Part shown: positions 16,442 to 25,815 of the stretch, piece by piece
Layout: each line of letters starts with the position of its first letter
Numbering within the stretch: the stretch's first letter is position 1
Assembly (NCBI GenBank): GCA_963626805.1
Contig: CAVFXS010000039.1
Span: 1 to 64,000 of the forward strand
Direction: 5' to 3'
Source of the DNA: CAG-632 sp963626805
Lineage (GTDB): Bacteria; Bacillota; Clostridia; Lachnospirales; Lachnospiraceae
DNA length: 64,000 nt
Made by a program: the position numbers and the translations under genes
Notes under the pieces: generated by a model
What the model saw: only the letters and a program-made list of their open reading frames with translations
Told to the model about the DNA's origin: nothing
Databases searched by the model: none

Positions 16442-18049
16442 ATGAAACTAACTTTTATCGGGGCTGATCATGAGGTTACCGGCAGTTGTCACTATCTGGA
16501 AATCGCAGGTAAACGTCTAGCGATCGACTGCGGTCTGGAACAGGGTGCTGATATCTATGAGAACGAAGAGCTTCCCTGTGCCGCCGCAGACCTGGACTAT
16601 GTGTTTCTGACACATGCACATATCGATCACAGTGGATACCTGCCTTTTCTTTATTCACACGGATTCCGTGGCTGCATTTTTGCTACCAAGGCAACCACCG
16701 ATCTATGCCAGATCATGCTGCGTGACAGTGCTCATATTCAGGAAATGGAGGCCGAATGGAAGAATCGGAAGGCCAGACGATCCGGTCTGCCGGAGGTCAT
16801 CCCACTCTATACCATTCAGGATGCAGAGAATGTCATCGCTCATTTCCACTCTCTGGACTACGATGCCAGGGTCAGCATCTGTGACGGAATCGAAGTACGT
16901 TTTTCCGATGTTGGTCACCTGCTCGGTTCTGCCAGCATTGAACTGTGGGCTACCGAGGATGACAAGACTGTAAAGCTGGCATTTTCCGGCGATATCGGTA
17001 ATATCAATCAGCCACTGATCCGGGATCCCCAGTATCTTTCCGATGCGGATTACGTCATTATGGAGTCTACCTATGGTGACCGAAACCATATCGCAACACC
17101 GGATTATGTAGCGGCACTGACCCGCATCATCCGGAATACATTTCAGCGTGGCGGCAACGTAGTCATTCCGTCTTTTGCAGTCGGAAGGACTCAGGAATTA
17201 TTATATTTCATCCGTGAGATCAGAACACAGAATCTGATTCCGGAATATCCGGACTTTGAAGTATTTGTAGATAGTCCGTTAGCTGTAGAGGCCACAAATG
17301 TATTTAACCGTAATGTAGAAAGCTGCTTTGATGAGGAGGCCATGGCTCTGGTGCGTCAGGGAATTAACCCGATTGCCTTCCCGGGATTGAAGACCTCCGT
17401 TACCAGTGATGAGTCAAAAGCGATTAATTTCAATCCGAATCCAAAGGTTATCCTCTCCGCTTCCGGTATGTGTGAGGCAGGTCGTATCCGTCATCACTTA
17501 AAGCATAATCTATGGCGTCCGGAATGTACCGTTCTTTTTGTTGGTTATCAGGCAAACGGTACCCTCGGTCGTGCCTTACTGGAGGGTGCAAAAGCAGTAA
17601 CTCTTTTCGGAGAAACGATTGAGGTTGAGGCTCACATTGAAAAACTGGACGGCATCAGCGGTCATGCCGATAAGGATCATCTGATCAAATGGCTGGAAGC
17701 AATGTCTCCAAAGCCGAAAAAGGTATTTGTCGTTCATGGCGAGGACAGTGTCTGTGATTCCTTTACCGCCTGCCTGCGTGATGAGCATGGGTATGATGCG
17801 GAAGCTCCATACACCGGTGCTTCCTTTGACCTGTCAGAAGGCAAATGGCTGAGTGATGGCAATCGTGTCCATAAGCAGCAGGTCACCGCAAAGGAGAAGT
17901 CTATCCGTGCTACCAATATTTATCTGCGTCTCGTTGCTGCCGGTCAGCGCCTGATTGCGGTTATCCGCCATAATGAAGGCGGTGCCAACAAGGATCTGAT
18001 CAAATTTACAGACCAAATCAACTCTCTTTGCGATAAATGGGATCGTTAA
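16442..18049 (+). CDS. metallo-beta-lactamase/beta-CASP RNA-processing nuclease
   Basis: Predicted zinc-dependent ribonuclease of the beta-CASP group, related to YmdB-independent CPSF73-like bacterial proteins. The metal motif LTHAHIDHSG lies near residue 57 and GHLLGSASIEL further on. The Asp motif FSGDIG is followed by VIMESTYGDR. The beta-CASP His motifs are KVILSASGMCEAGRIRHHL and, near residue 400, GISGHADKDHL. A basic C-terminal segment of about 60 residues after the nuclease core may bind RNA. I use ATG 16442, with a GGGGG site 9 nt upstream; a TTG two codons earlier is less likely. The product has 535 residues and is cytoplasmic. The cleaved RNA is unknown. Confidence 0.9.
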   Translation: MKLTFIGADHEVTGSCHYLEIAGKRLAIDCGLEQGADIYENEELPCAAADLDYVFLTHAHIDHSGYLPFLYSHGFRGCIFATKATTDLCQIMLRDSAHIQEMEAEWKNRKARRSGLPEVIPLYTIQDAENVIAHFHSLDYDARVSICDGIEVRFSDVGHLLGSASIELWATEDDKTVKLAFSGDIGNINQPLIRDPQYLSDADYVIMESTYGDRNHIATPDYVAALTRIIRNTFQRGGNVVIPSFAVGRTQELLYFIREIRTQNLIPEYPDFEVFVDSPLAVEATNVFNRNVESCFDEEAMALVRQGINPIAFPGLKTSVTSDESKAINFNPNPKVILSASGMCEAGRIRHHLKHNLWRPECTVLFVGYQANGTLGRALLEGAKAVTLFGETIEVEAHIEKLDGISGHADKDHLIKWLEAMSPKPKKVFVVHGEDSVCDSFTACLRDEHGYDAEAPYTGASFDLSEGKWLSDGNRVHKQQVTAKEKSIRATNIYLRLVAAGQRLIAVIRHNEGGANKDLIKFTDQINSLCDKWDR

Positions 18050-18112
18050 CCAGTAGCCTAAAAAGTCCCTGCCGCATACCATATAGAAAAGGGTTCTTCG
18101 GTATGGTGACGC

Positions 18113-19048
18113 ATGGCTGCCGGTATTACTTCTGAACAACTTTTATCTCCCAATCACATTATAAAAGCAGACTATGCACACCACCGTCATATCTATGGCA
18201 GTGGTGTGACCGTTGCTGTTCTGGATTCCGGCATTCAGCCACGTTCCGATTTTCTGTCTCTGCCGGACGCTTCTGTTCCTTCCCGTATCCTGCATTTTGA
18301 AGACTTTGTCCATGCACGCCCACTGCCCTATGACGATGCCGGACACGGAACCCATATCTGCGGAAAAATCGCATCTTCTCATGCCATCGGTTCTGAATAT
18401 CTCGGAATTGCTCCGGCCTGTAATCTGGTCGTCCTGAAGGTACTGGATCAGAACGGAAACGCCCCGATCAGTACCTTTATCCGTGCCCTGCGCTGGATTC
18501 ATCACCATCAGTCCGCCTATCACATCCGAATCGTCAATATCTCCATCGGTACCTCCTTATCCTCCGGTTATTCTCATTCCGATCTGCTGATCCAGGAGGT
18601 TGAACGGCTCTGGACCGACGGCCTGATCGTGTGTACTTCTGCAGGAAATAACGGACCGGCTCCCGGTTCTATCAGTGCGCCCGGCTCCAGCTGTCAGGTG
18701 ATCACCGTCGGTGCCTCGGACGATAATATTCCTGCCCTGCGTTCCAATATCCATCGGCAGTATTCCGGTCGGGGACCAACCGGCTGCAGCACTGTCAAGC
18801 CGGAGCTTGTCGCTCCCGGCAGCCAGATCATCAGCTGTAGTAACCAGAGACACGGCTATACTGCCAAGACCGGAACCTCCATGTCCACCTCTTTAGTCAG
18901 CGGTGCCATTGCCCTTTTACTTGAGCAGGAACCCTCTCTCAGTAATCGGGACGTAAAAAACCGCCTGCACGACTGTGCAAGGCGGCTTAATCTCCCTCAT
19001 TTTCAGCAAGGCTGGGGACTCTTAGATATCTCCCGGTTATTACATTGA
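18113..19048 (+). CDS. subtilisin-like S8 serine peptidase without signal peptide
   Basis: Serine protease of the subtilase family, 311 residues. The triad is D38 (VAVLDSGI), H78 (GHGTHICGKIAS) and S256 (GTSMSTSLVSG), with the oxyanion Asn at about 179 (SAGNNGP). No signal peptide, propeptide or membrane helix is visible. It therefore resembles intracellular serine proteases (Isp-like) or is exported by an unusual route. The start at 18113 is uncertain because the ribosome site is weak; a GAAAAGGG lies about 20 nt upstream. It begins 63 nt after the beta-CASP nuclease gene and may share its message. Confidence 0.88.
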   Translation: MAAGITSEQLLSPNHIIKADYAHHRHIYGSGVTVAVLDSGIQPRSDFLSLPDASVPSRILHFEDFVHARPLPYDDAGHGTHICGKIASSHAIGSEYLGIAPACNLVVLKVLDQNGNAPISTFIRALRWIHHHQSAYHIRIVNISIGTSLSSGYSHSDLLIQEVERLWTDGLIVCTSAGNNGPAPGSISAPGSSCQVITVGASDDNIPALRSNIHRQYSGRGPTGCSTVKPELVAPGSQIISCSNQRHGYTAKTGTSMSTSLVSGAIALLLEQEPSLSNRDVKNRLHDCARRLNLPHFQQGWGLLDISRLLH

Positions 19049-19108
19049 TTCGTGGAATCTGTCATCCCATAAATACCATGGTATCACCCGTTTGGTGAAT
19101 GTGTAACC

Positions 19109-21397
19109 TTAATTTCCACGGTTATAGTTGATCAGACATCCCTTTAAGATAATCTCTCTCTCATTATCTGTCAGCTGTCCAAGGGTCAGTGTAAACTCTT
19201 TCATATCCTTGTTTACCACATAAGCCTTGATCTCATCGGTCTTATTCTTAACTGCCTCCGCAATGCCAGGAATGAAAATATAATCATCGTTTGCAAACGG
19301 AAGCTCTGTATCCTTATCCTGGATCAGGAATGGAAGCATACCCCAGTTGATCAGGTTGGAACGATAACGCTTAGTCGCATATTCATTTGCAATATTTGCC
19401 CAGCCACCTAATACCTTCTGGCAGGATGCAGCCTGCTCTCTGGCAGAACCGTCACCCGGCTTTACCGCAAAGATCGTGCTTCCGACACCAACGGTCTTTC
19501 TGCTGATCTGATAGGTCTCCTTGATCTTGTCCATGATCGGAGTCAGCTCGGATACTGCCTCACATGGACAGCTATCTGCCTCAATGGCCTTCTGTGCCTT
19601 CTGAATCTCCTTGGCACGTCCAACATATGCAGGATCCTTTCTGGACAGAGTGAACTCAGCCAGTCCAAGCGGATTAGAACGATAAGAAGAGGTCTCTCCG
19701 GAAGGAATCAGCTCATCTGTAGTTGTAACCGGATCATGAATCTCGGATACTACCTTCAGAATCAGATTCTCCGGCAATGGAGACATCGCAGGCCAGTCCT
19801 TAATATTCGGACCGAACTTGATCTCAACGGACGGATCCGGCTTTCCAACGCCATTATATACACGGTTCTCATAAATCGCTTTATCAAAATAATACTTTCT
19901 CTTTGTGAAGTTCACATCTACATCTGTCGCAGCGGTCAGATAACCCTTATTGGCTGCAGTTGCTGCAATGGAACGGGCATCCATCAGTGCAACGGATGAA
20001 ATCTGTCCGTTCTGGATCTTAGAACCTTCACGGTTCGGGAAGTTTCTGGTTGAATGACGGATACTGAATGCATTATTTGCCGGAGTATCTCCTGCACCAA
20101 AGCATGGACCGCAGAATGCGGTCTTTACAATGGAACCGGTCTCGATCAGATCAGCCAGTACTCCGTTCTTTGCAAGCTCCATATAGATTGGTGTACTTGC
20201 CGGATATACACTTAATGTAAACTCATCTGCTCCGATATAGGAACCCTTCAGAATATCTGCTGCCTCGCAGATGTTCTCAAATCCACCACCGGCACAGCCT
20301 GCGATAATTCCCTGCTCAACATAAAGTCTGCCGTCTCTCACCTTATCCTTTAAGGTGAAATCAACCTTACCATCCAGGCTGACCTTTGCACGCTTCTCGC
20401 AATCATCCAGAATATCCATCAGATTTGCATTCAGCTCTTCGATCGTATATACATTGCTTGGATGGAACGGCATTGCGATCATTGGCTTCACTTCCGACAG
20501 ATCAACATATACGACACCATCATAATAAGCAACCGCACCAGGATTTAACTCCTTATAATCTCCGCTTCTTCCATGAATGTCATAGAATTCCTTAATCCGA
20601 TCATCGGTCTTCCAGATGGATGACAGACAGGTTGTCTCTGTGGTCATAACATCAATACCGATCCGGTAATCTGCACTTAAGTTCTCAACACCAGGTCCTA
20701 CGAACTCCATAACCTTATTCTTAACGTAACCGCATCCGAAAGTAGCTCCGATAATTGCCAGAGCCACATCCTGTGGGCCGACACCCTTCTGTGGCTTTCC
20801 TGTCAGATAAACGGCAACAACGCCCGGCATATCTACATCATAGGTCTTGGAAAGCAGCTGTTTTACCAGCTCACCGCCACCTTCACCGATTGCCATGGTA
20901 CCTAATGCACCATAACGGGTATGACTGTCAGAGCCCAGGATCATCTGTCCGCCGGCTGCCAGCATTTCTCTGGCAAACTGATGGATAACTGCCTGATGAG
21001 GTGGTACATACATTCCGCCATAACGCTTTGCACAGGACAGGCCAAACATATGGTCATCCTCATTAATCGTACCGCCAACCGCACATAAAGAATTGTGACA
21101 GTTCGTCAGTACATATGGGATTGGGAATTTCTCAAGTCCGGATGCTCTGGCTGTCTGAATGATTCCAACGAATGTAATATCATGGGAAGTCAGCTTATCA
21201 AACTTAATCTGAAGCTTTTTATCATTTCCGGATGTATTATGTGCCTGAAGAATCTGATATGCCATCGTATTCTTCGCTGCTTCTTCCTTTGAAAGCTTAT
21301 TACCTGTCGATGCCTCATAGCCTGCTACTGCCTGTCCATCCTGAATCAGCTCAGTACCATTGATCAGGTAAGCGCCTCCGTCAAATAGTGTTACCAT
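19109..21397 (-). CDS. aconitase-family hydratase
   Basis: Large iron-sulfur dehydratase of 762 residues, of the single-chain aconitase superfamily and close in style to E. coli YbhJ. It most likely interconverts citrate and isocitrate, given a nearby isocitrate dehydrogenase and no other aconitase here. Substrate-site segments are GSDSHTRYGALGTMAIGEGG and SIRHSTRNFPNREGS. The cluster cysteines come from AFCGPCFGAGDT plus a cysteine in IIAGCAGGGFENI, where the usual aconitase has SCTN. The swivel domain at the C terminus (about 600-762) includes KRYRSNLINWGMLPF. GGAGG lies 7 nt before the ATG. The exact substrate is inferred. Confidence 0.87.
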   Translation of the reverse strand: MVTLFDGGAYLINGTELIQDGQAVAGYEASTGNKLSKEEAAKNTMAYQILQAHNTSGNDKKLQIKFDKLTSHDITFVGIIQTARASGLEKFPIPYVLTNCHNSLCAVGGTINEDDHMFGLSCAKRYGGMYVPPHQAVIHQFAREMLAAGGQMILGSDSHTRYGALGTMAIGEGGGELVKQLLSKTYDVDMPGVVAVYLTGKPQKGVGPQDVALAIIGATFGCGYVKNKVMEFVGPGVENLSADYRIGIDVMTTETTCLSSIWKTDDRIKEFYDIHGRSGDYKELNPGAVAYYDGVVYVDLSEVKPMIAMPFHPSNVYTIEELNANLMDILDDCEKRAKVSLDGKVDFTLKDKVRDGRLYVEQGIIAGCAGGGFENICEAADILKGSYIGADEFTLSVYPASTPIYMELAKNGVLADLIETGSIVKTAFCGPCFGAGDTPANNAFSIRHSTRNFPNREGSKIQNGQISSVALMDARSIAATAANKGYLTAATDVDVNFTKRKYYFDKAIYENRVYNGVGKPDPSVEIKFGPNIKDWPAMSPLPENLILKVVSEIHDPVTTTDELIPSGETSSYRSNPLGLAEFTLSRKDPAYVGRAKEIQKAQKAIEADSCPCEAVSELTPIMDKIKETYQISRKTVGVGSTIFAVKPGDGSAREQAASCQKVLGGWANIANEYATKRYRSNLINWGMLPFLIQDKDTELPFANDDYIFIPGIAEAVKNKTDEIKAYVVNKDMKEFTLTLGQLTDNEREIILKGCLINYNRGN

Positions 21398-21468
21398 GAA
21401 AAGTCCTCCTTCATCTGTCTCTCATATTTTATCATCAATACCTATAACCTTTATCCTGTCTGCGGATG

Positions 21469-22119
21469 TTAATCCATGAATTTCAGCACGAATCCCAGAA
21501 TCAGGAACAAAGCTGAAACTACCACTGCAATAATATTCAGAACCAATCCCGCGGTTGCCATTCCCTTTTTAGATGATTTCCTGCCGAGATTTGCGTTCTG
21601 GATTCCCGCAATCGCCAGTATTATAAATAATCCTCCGTATAAAAAGCCGCCTCCCAACAGAGTACTGCACATCATACCCAGATTCAAAACATTCAGAATG
21701 ATACCAAGGATCAGACTGGTTTTTGCCTTTTTCGCATATGCCTCATCCTGTGAAGCCTGAAGAGCTGCTGTTCCCCCTGTGACCGTATTCTGCGCATTCT
21801 GTCCATTCGTATTATAATTATATGCTCCGGCATCATAGGTTCCGTTCTGATTATTATACGGATCTGCATTGTACGTGCCGGTCTGGTTATTGTACGGATC
21901 TGCATTGTATGTGCCGGTCTGGTTATTGTACGGATTTGCATTGTACGCTCCGGCCTGGTTATTGTACGGATTAGCATTATATGTGCCGGTCTGGTTGCTT
22001 CCTGCAGTTCCGAAAGTCTGCGGATCATATCCTAAGCCGGATTCCGTGTGCTTATTCTCCCCTGTACCACTCTCATCCAAGCGAAATGGATTTCCTGTAT
22101 GATTCTGATTATTATCCAT
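21469..22119 (-). CDS. repeat-bearing DUF4190-like membrane protein
   Basis: A 216-residue protein of unknown function. The N-terminal half is a tandem repeat of about four 12-residue units of the form NPYNNQTGTYNA, rich in Asn, Tyr and Gly and probably disordered. The C-terminal half (about 130-216) holds two to three membrane helices (SLILGIILNVLNLGMMC and later GLVLNIIAVVVSALFLILG), resembling DUF4190. Similar layouts occur in small Gram-positive envelope proteins. The repeats are almost identical at DNA level too. GGAG lies 5 nt before the ATG. It lies 71 nt upstream of the hydratase gene. Confidence 0.75.
   Translation of the reverse strand: MDNNQNHTGNPFRLDESGTGENKHTESGLGYDPQTFGTAGSNQTGTYNANPYNNQAGAYNANPYNNQTGTYNADPYNNQTGTYNADPYNNQNGTYDAGAYNYNTNGQNAQNTVTGGTAALQASQDEAYAKKAKTSLILGIILNVLNLGMMCSTLLGGGFLYGGLFIILAIAGIQNANLGRKSSKKGMATAGLVLNIIAVVVSALFLILGFVLKFMD
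21839..22000 (-). repeat. 36-bp tandem repeat inside a gene
   Basis: Four 36-bp units in direct tandem (21839-21874, 21875-21910, 21911-21946, 21947-21982) and a partial fifth to 22000. They encode the 12-residue Asn/Tyr-rich unit of the DUF4190-like protein. Units two and three differ at very few bases, which suggests recent slippage or recombination. They are contiguous and coding, with no spacers, so this is not a CRISPR array. Confidence 0.9.
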
Positions 22120-22260
22120 AATTTCTCCTCATTATCTCCTCATTTGCATGATTTATTTATCTTACAAAGTTACCGCAACTATTTTAACACATATCCTCAA
22201 AAATATAAATAGAAAATCCCAATACTATGTATATTAATGCATCTTATTGTGTAAATAGTC

Positions 22261-22301
22261 AAAACAGGAGAGGATATCTCTGATCCTCTCCCGCCTGTTT
22301 T
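22261..22301 (-). terminator. intrinsic terminator of asd and the amino-acid operon
   Basis: Inverted repeat with an 8-bp outer stem AAAACAGG/CCTGTTTT, a small internal bulge and a 7-bp inner stem AGAGGAT/ATCCTCT. It ends in a T-run on the minus strand and lies 20 nt downstream of the asd stop codon. Confidence 0.8.
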
Positions 22302-22321
22302 ATTCTGTCATGTATGATAGA

Positions 22322-23410
22322 TTACTTCTTTGTAATATATCCCTTTGCCTTTAATAATTCAGCACAAAGCACTGCACCACCGGCTGCACCACGAACTGTA
22401 TTATGTGAAAGTCCAACGAACTTCCAGTCAAAGATACTGTCCTCACGAAGGCGTCCAATGGAAACACCCATACCATGCTCATAATCTACATCCAGACTTA
22501 CCTGCGGGCGATTATCCTCCTCCAGATACTGGATAAACTGCTTCGGAGCACTTGGAAGTCCCAATGCCTGTGGTTCACCGCTGAAGTTTACCAGACGGTC
22601 GATCAGCTCTTCCTTCGTCGGCTGCTTCTTAAAGTTTACAAATACAGCCGCTGTATGTCCGTTTAATACCGGTACACGGATACACTGGCTGGTGATCTTA
22701 GGACCATTGGTGCATTTCTCAATCTTACCGTCTACGATATCACCCCAGAGGCGAAGCGGCTCCTGCTCAGACTTCTCTTCTTCTCCTCCGATATACGGAA
22801 TGATGTTACCTACCATCTCCGGCCAGTCCTTAAAGGTCTTACCGGCACCTGAGATTGCCTGATAAGTAGTAACCACTACTTCCTGTGGTTCAAATTCCAT
22901 CCATGCTGTTAATACCGGTGCATAGCTCTGAATGGAGCAGTTCGGCTTTACAGCAACGAAACCGCGCTTGGTTCCCAGACGCTTCTTCTGATATTCAATT
23001 ACCTCTGCATGCTGTGGATTGATCTCCGGTACCATCATCGGAACATCCGGTGTCCAGCGATGTGCGCTGTTATTGGAAACAACCGGTGTCTCTGTCTTTG
23101 CATAAGCTTCCTCGATCGCCTTGATCTCATCCTTTGACATATCAACCGCACTGAATACGAAATCAACTGTAGATGCAACTTCCTCTACTTCGTTTACATT
23201 ATGAACGATGATATTCTTAACTGCCTCCGGCATTGGTGTATCCATCTTCCAACGGTCACCGACTGCTTCTTCATAGGTCTTTCCGGCACTTCGTGGGCTT
23301 GCTGCAATGGTAACCACCTCAAACCATGGATGGTTCTCTAATAATGAAATAAATCTCTGTCCTACCATACCGGTACCACCAAGGATACCTACACGTAACT
23401 TCTCACTCAT
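22322..23410 (-). CDS. asd: aspartate-semialdehyde dehydrogenase
   Basis: Reduces aspartyl phosphate to aspartate semialdehyde, the branch point to lysine, diaminopimelate, threonine and methionine. The 362 residues are of the archaeal/fungal-type class. The NADP loop is ILGGTGMVGQRF at the N terminus, the catalytic cysteine lies in VKPNCSIQSY (about residue 155), and the substrate-binding segment CIRVPVLNGHTAAVF follows. AGGAG lies 8 nt before the ATG. It is the last gene of the long leu-ilv-ser operon, 60 nt after serA, and a terminator follows. Confidence 0.96.
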   Translation of the reverse strand: MSEKLRVGILGGTGMVGQRFISLLENHPWFEVVTIAASPRSAGKTYEEAVGDRWKMDTPMPEAVKNIIVHNVNEVEEVASTVDFVFSAVDMSKDEIKAIEEAYAKTETPVVSNNSAHRWTPDVPMMVPEINPQHAEVIEYQKKRLGTKRGFVAVKPNCSIQSYAPVLTAWMEFEPQEVVVTTYQAISGAGKTFKDWPEMVGNIIPYIGGEEEKSEQEPLRLWGDIVDGKIEKCTNGPKITSQCIRVPVLNGHTAAVFVNFKKQPTKEELIDRLVNFSGEPQALGLPSAPKQFIQYLEEDNRPQVSLDVDYEHGMGVSIGRLREDSIFDWKFVGLSHNTVRGAAGGAVLCAELLKAKGYITKK

Positions 23411-23470
23411 TGTTTCTCTCCTATTTTGTAATATTCATATGCTGTGTGCTTCTACACCCTGTATCTTATG

Positions 23471-24634
23471 TTATTTGATAACTCGTACCTTAACAACGCC
23501 TTCGATTGCATTCAGCTCTGCAACAATGGCATCTGTAATCTCAGCTGATACATCTAACATGGAATATGCCCAGTCACCCTTGGACTTACTGATCATATCG
23601 GAAATGTTGATTCCCTTTGATGAGAATACACCGGTAAATCTGGTCAGCATATCCGGAATATTCTTATGATTGATTGCAACTCTTGCTGTATTTGTGCATA
23701 CGCCCATATCACATGCAGGGTAATTTACAGAATTCTTGATATTACCGTTTTCGATATAATCAACTACCTGCTTAACTGCCATAACTGCACAGTTATCCTC
23801 GGATTCTTCCGTAGAAGCTCCCAGATGTGGTAATGTAATAACATTCTCAACACCTGCAACTGCCGGATTCGGGAAGTCTGTTACATACTTACTTACCTTG
23901 CCGGATGCCAGTGCTGCCTTGATATCCTCATCATTAACCAGAACATCTCTTGCAAAGTTCAGGATCTTAACGCCATCCTTCATCATGCCAAATGCAGCTG
24001 CATTCAGCATACCCTTGGTACTGTCTAACGCCGGTACATGGATGGTAATGTAATCACACTCTTTATAAATATCTTCTACATTTGAAATATGCTTTACCTG
24101 ACGGGACAGATTCCATGCTGCATCCACTGATACATATGGATCATATCCGTATACTTCCATACCTAAGCTGACTGCTACATTGGCAACCTTTGCTCCAATC
24201 GCACCCAGACCGATTACACCTAACTTCTTTCCTTCGATCTCACAGCCTGCGAACTTGGACTTGTTCTTCTCCACTGCCTTTGCAATGCCCTCATCTGCGG
24301 CATTTTCCTTTACCCAGTTATATCCGCCAACCAGATCTCTGGAAGCCAGAAGCAGACCTGCGATTACGATCTCCTTTACGCCGTTTGCATTTGCACCCGG
24401 TGTATTGAATACTACGATACCCTGCTCTGCACATTTATCCAGCGGAATATTATTAACTCCGGCACCGGCTCTTGCGATTGCCTTTAAACCTGCAGGCAGC
24501 TCCAGATCATGCATAGCAGCACTTCTTACCAATACTACATCTGCATCTGCCAGATCCTCTACTACATTATATCCTTCCGGTAACAGATCCATACCGCACG
24601 CTGCGATCGGATTCAAGCATTTAACCTTAGCCAT
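23471..24634 (-). CDS. serA: D-3-phosphoglycerate dehydrogenase
   Basis: First enzyme of serine synthesis, oxidising 3-phosphoglycerate to 3-phosphohydroxypyruvate. The 387-residue short form has the NAD loop GLGAIGAKVANVA (about 145), the active-site histidine region TLPHLGASTEESEDNCA, and a C-terminal ACT domain (about 320-387; KNIPDMLTRFTGVFSSKGIN) for serine feedback. The start codon overlaps the serC stop as TAATG, with GAGGAGGA inside the end of serC, so the two are translationally coupled. No serB gene is present in the operon. Confidence 0.96.
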   Translation of the reverse strand: MAKVKCLNPIAACGMDLLPEGYNVVEDLADADVVLVRSAAMHDLELPAGLKAIARAGAGVNNIPLDKCAEQGIVVFNTPGANANGVKEIVIAGLLLASRDLVGGYNWVKENAADEGIAKAVEKNKSKFAGCEIEGKKLGVIGLGAIGAKVANVAVSLGMEVYGYDPYVSVDAAWNLSRQVKHISNVEDIYKECDYITIHVPALDSTKGMLNAAAFGMMKDGVKILNFARDVLVNDEDIKAALASGKVSKYVTDFPNPAVAGVENVITLPHLGASTEESEDNCAVMAVKQVVDYIENGNIKNSVNYPACDMGVCTNTARVAINHKNIPDMLTRFTGVFSSKGINISDMISKSKGDWAYSMLDVSAEITDAIVAELNAIEGVVKVRVIK

Positions 24635-25716
24635 TACTGATTCTCCTCCTCGAACTTCTTCATAAACTCAACCAGCTTCTCTACACCTTCGATTGGCATA
24701 GCATTGTAAATGCTGGCACGCATACCACCTACGGTACGATGTCCCTTGATATTTACAAATCCGGCTGCGGTTGCTTCCTTTACAAACTTTGCATCCAGTT
24801 CTTCGTCACCGGTTACAAACGGTACATTCATGAGAGACCGATCCTTCTTCTCAACCGTCCCCTTGAACATCTTGCTGTTGTCCAGGAAATCATACAGGAT
24901 AGCTGCCTTCTTCTCGTTATGGATCTTCATAGCCTCCAGGCCGCCCATTTCCTTAACCCACTTGAATACCTTGCCGCAGATATAAATACCGTAGCATGGA
25001 GGTGTGTTGTACAGGGACTTGGCATCTGCCTGTGTCTTATACTTTAACATGGTTGGTGTTCCTTCCAGAACATCATCGCGGATCAGGTCTTCCCGGATAA
25101 TTGCGATTACAACACCGGCCGGTCCTACGTTCTTCTGTACACCGAAGTAAATTAGACCGTAGTCTGATACATTTACTGGCTGTGACAGGATGTCAGATGA
25201 CATATCTGCTACCAGAATCTTGCCCTTTGTGTTCGGCAATGTCTTATAGGTAGTTCCGTAAATTGTATTGTTATGGCAGATGTATACATAATCAGCATCG
25301 TCATCAATCGGTAAATCCGAACAATCCGGAATGTAGCTGAAGGTCTTGTCTGCAGAGGATGCAATGATGTTTACCTTACCATACTTCTTAGCCTCTTCTG
25401 CCGCCTTCTTTGCCCACTGTCCGGTTACGATATAATCAGCAACCTTATTCTTCATCAGGTTCATTGGAATCGCTGCGAACTGCTGAGATGCTCCGCCCTG
25501 CAGGAATAATACCTTGTAGTTATCCGGAATCTTCATCAGATCTCTCAGATCCTGCTCTGCAGTCTCGATGATCTCTTCAAACGCCTTGGAACGATGACTC
25601 ATCTCCATTACACTCATGCCGGTTCCATTGTAGTCCAACATCTCTTCTGCTGCTGCCTTTAACACAACCTCTGGTAATACAGATGGTCCTGCTGAAAAAT
25701 TATACACTCTTGCCAT
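24634..25716 (-). CDS. serC: phosphoserine aminotransferase
   Basis: PLP enzyme converting 3-phosphohydroxypyruvate and glutamate to phosphoserine. Corrected start at ATG 25716, giving 360 residues, because GAGGAGG lies about 9 nt upstream; the longer frame to 25773 has no support. The N terminus ARVYNFSAGPSVLPEVVLK is canonical. The PLP lysine region is LIYFGVQKNVGPAGV (about residue 195). The C terminus includes GHRTVGGMRASIYNAMP. It is one base overlapped with serA and lies 99 nt after ilvB. Confidence 0.96.
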   Translation of the reverse strand: MARVYNFSAGPSVLPEVVLKAAAEEMLDYNGTGMSVMEMSHRSKAFEEIIETAEQDLRDLMKIPDNYKVLFLQGGASQQFAAIPMNLMKNKVADYIVTGQWAKKAAEEAKKYGKVNIIASSADKTFSYIPDCSDLPIDDDADYVYICHNNTIYGTTYKTLPNTKGKILVADMSSDILSQPVNVSDYGLIYFGVQKNVGPAGVVIAIIREDLIRDDVLEGTPTMLKYKTQADAKSLYNTPPCYGIYICGKVFKWVKEMGGLEAMKIHNEKKAAILYDFLDNSKMFKGTVEKKDRSLMNVPFVTGDEELDAKFVKEATAAGFVNIKGHRTVGGMRASIYNAMPIEGVEKLVEFMKKFEEENQ

Positions 25717-25815
25717 TTTATAAATCCTCCTCGACTTATTCGCTATAATCCAATCCCAGAACAGCCACCTCACAGCCGTTCCGAGATCATAGTGTCTTAA
25801 ATTATCCTCCGGATC

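Noticed and set aside
19065..19100. Hairpins near the end of the protease and hydratase genes as terminators
   Set aside because: Stems of about 5-6 bp with no T-run are too weak.
21839..22000. Possible CRISPR array from the 36-bp spaced units
   Set aside because: Units are contiguous without spacers and encode an in-frame peptide repeat.
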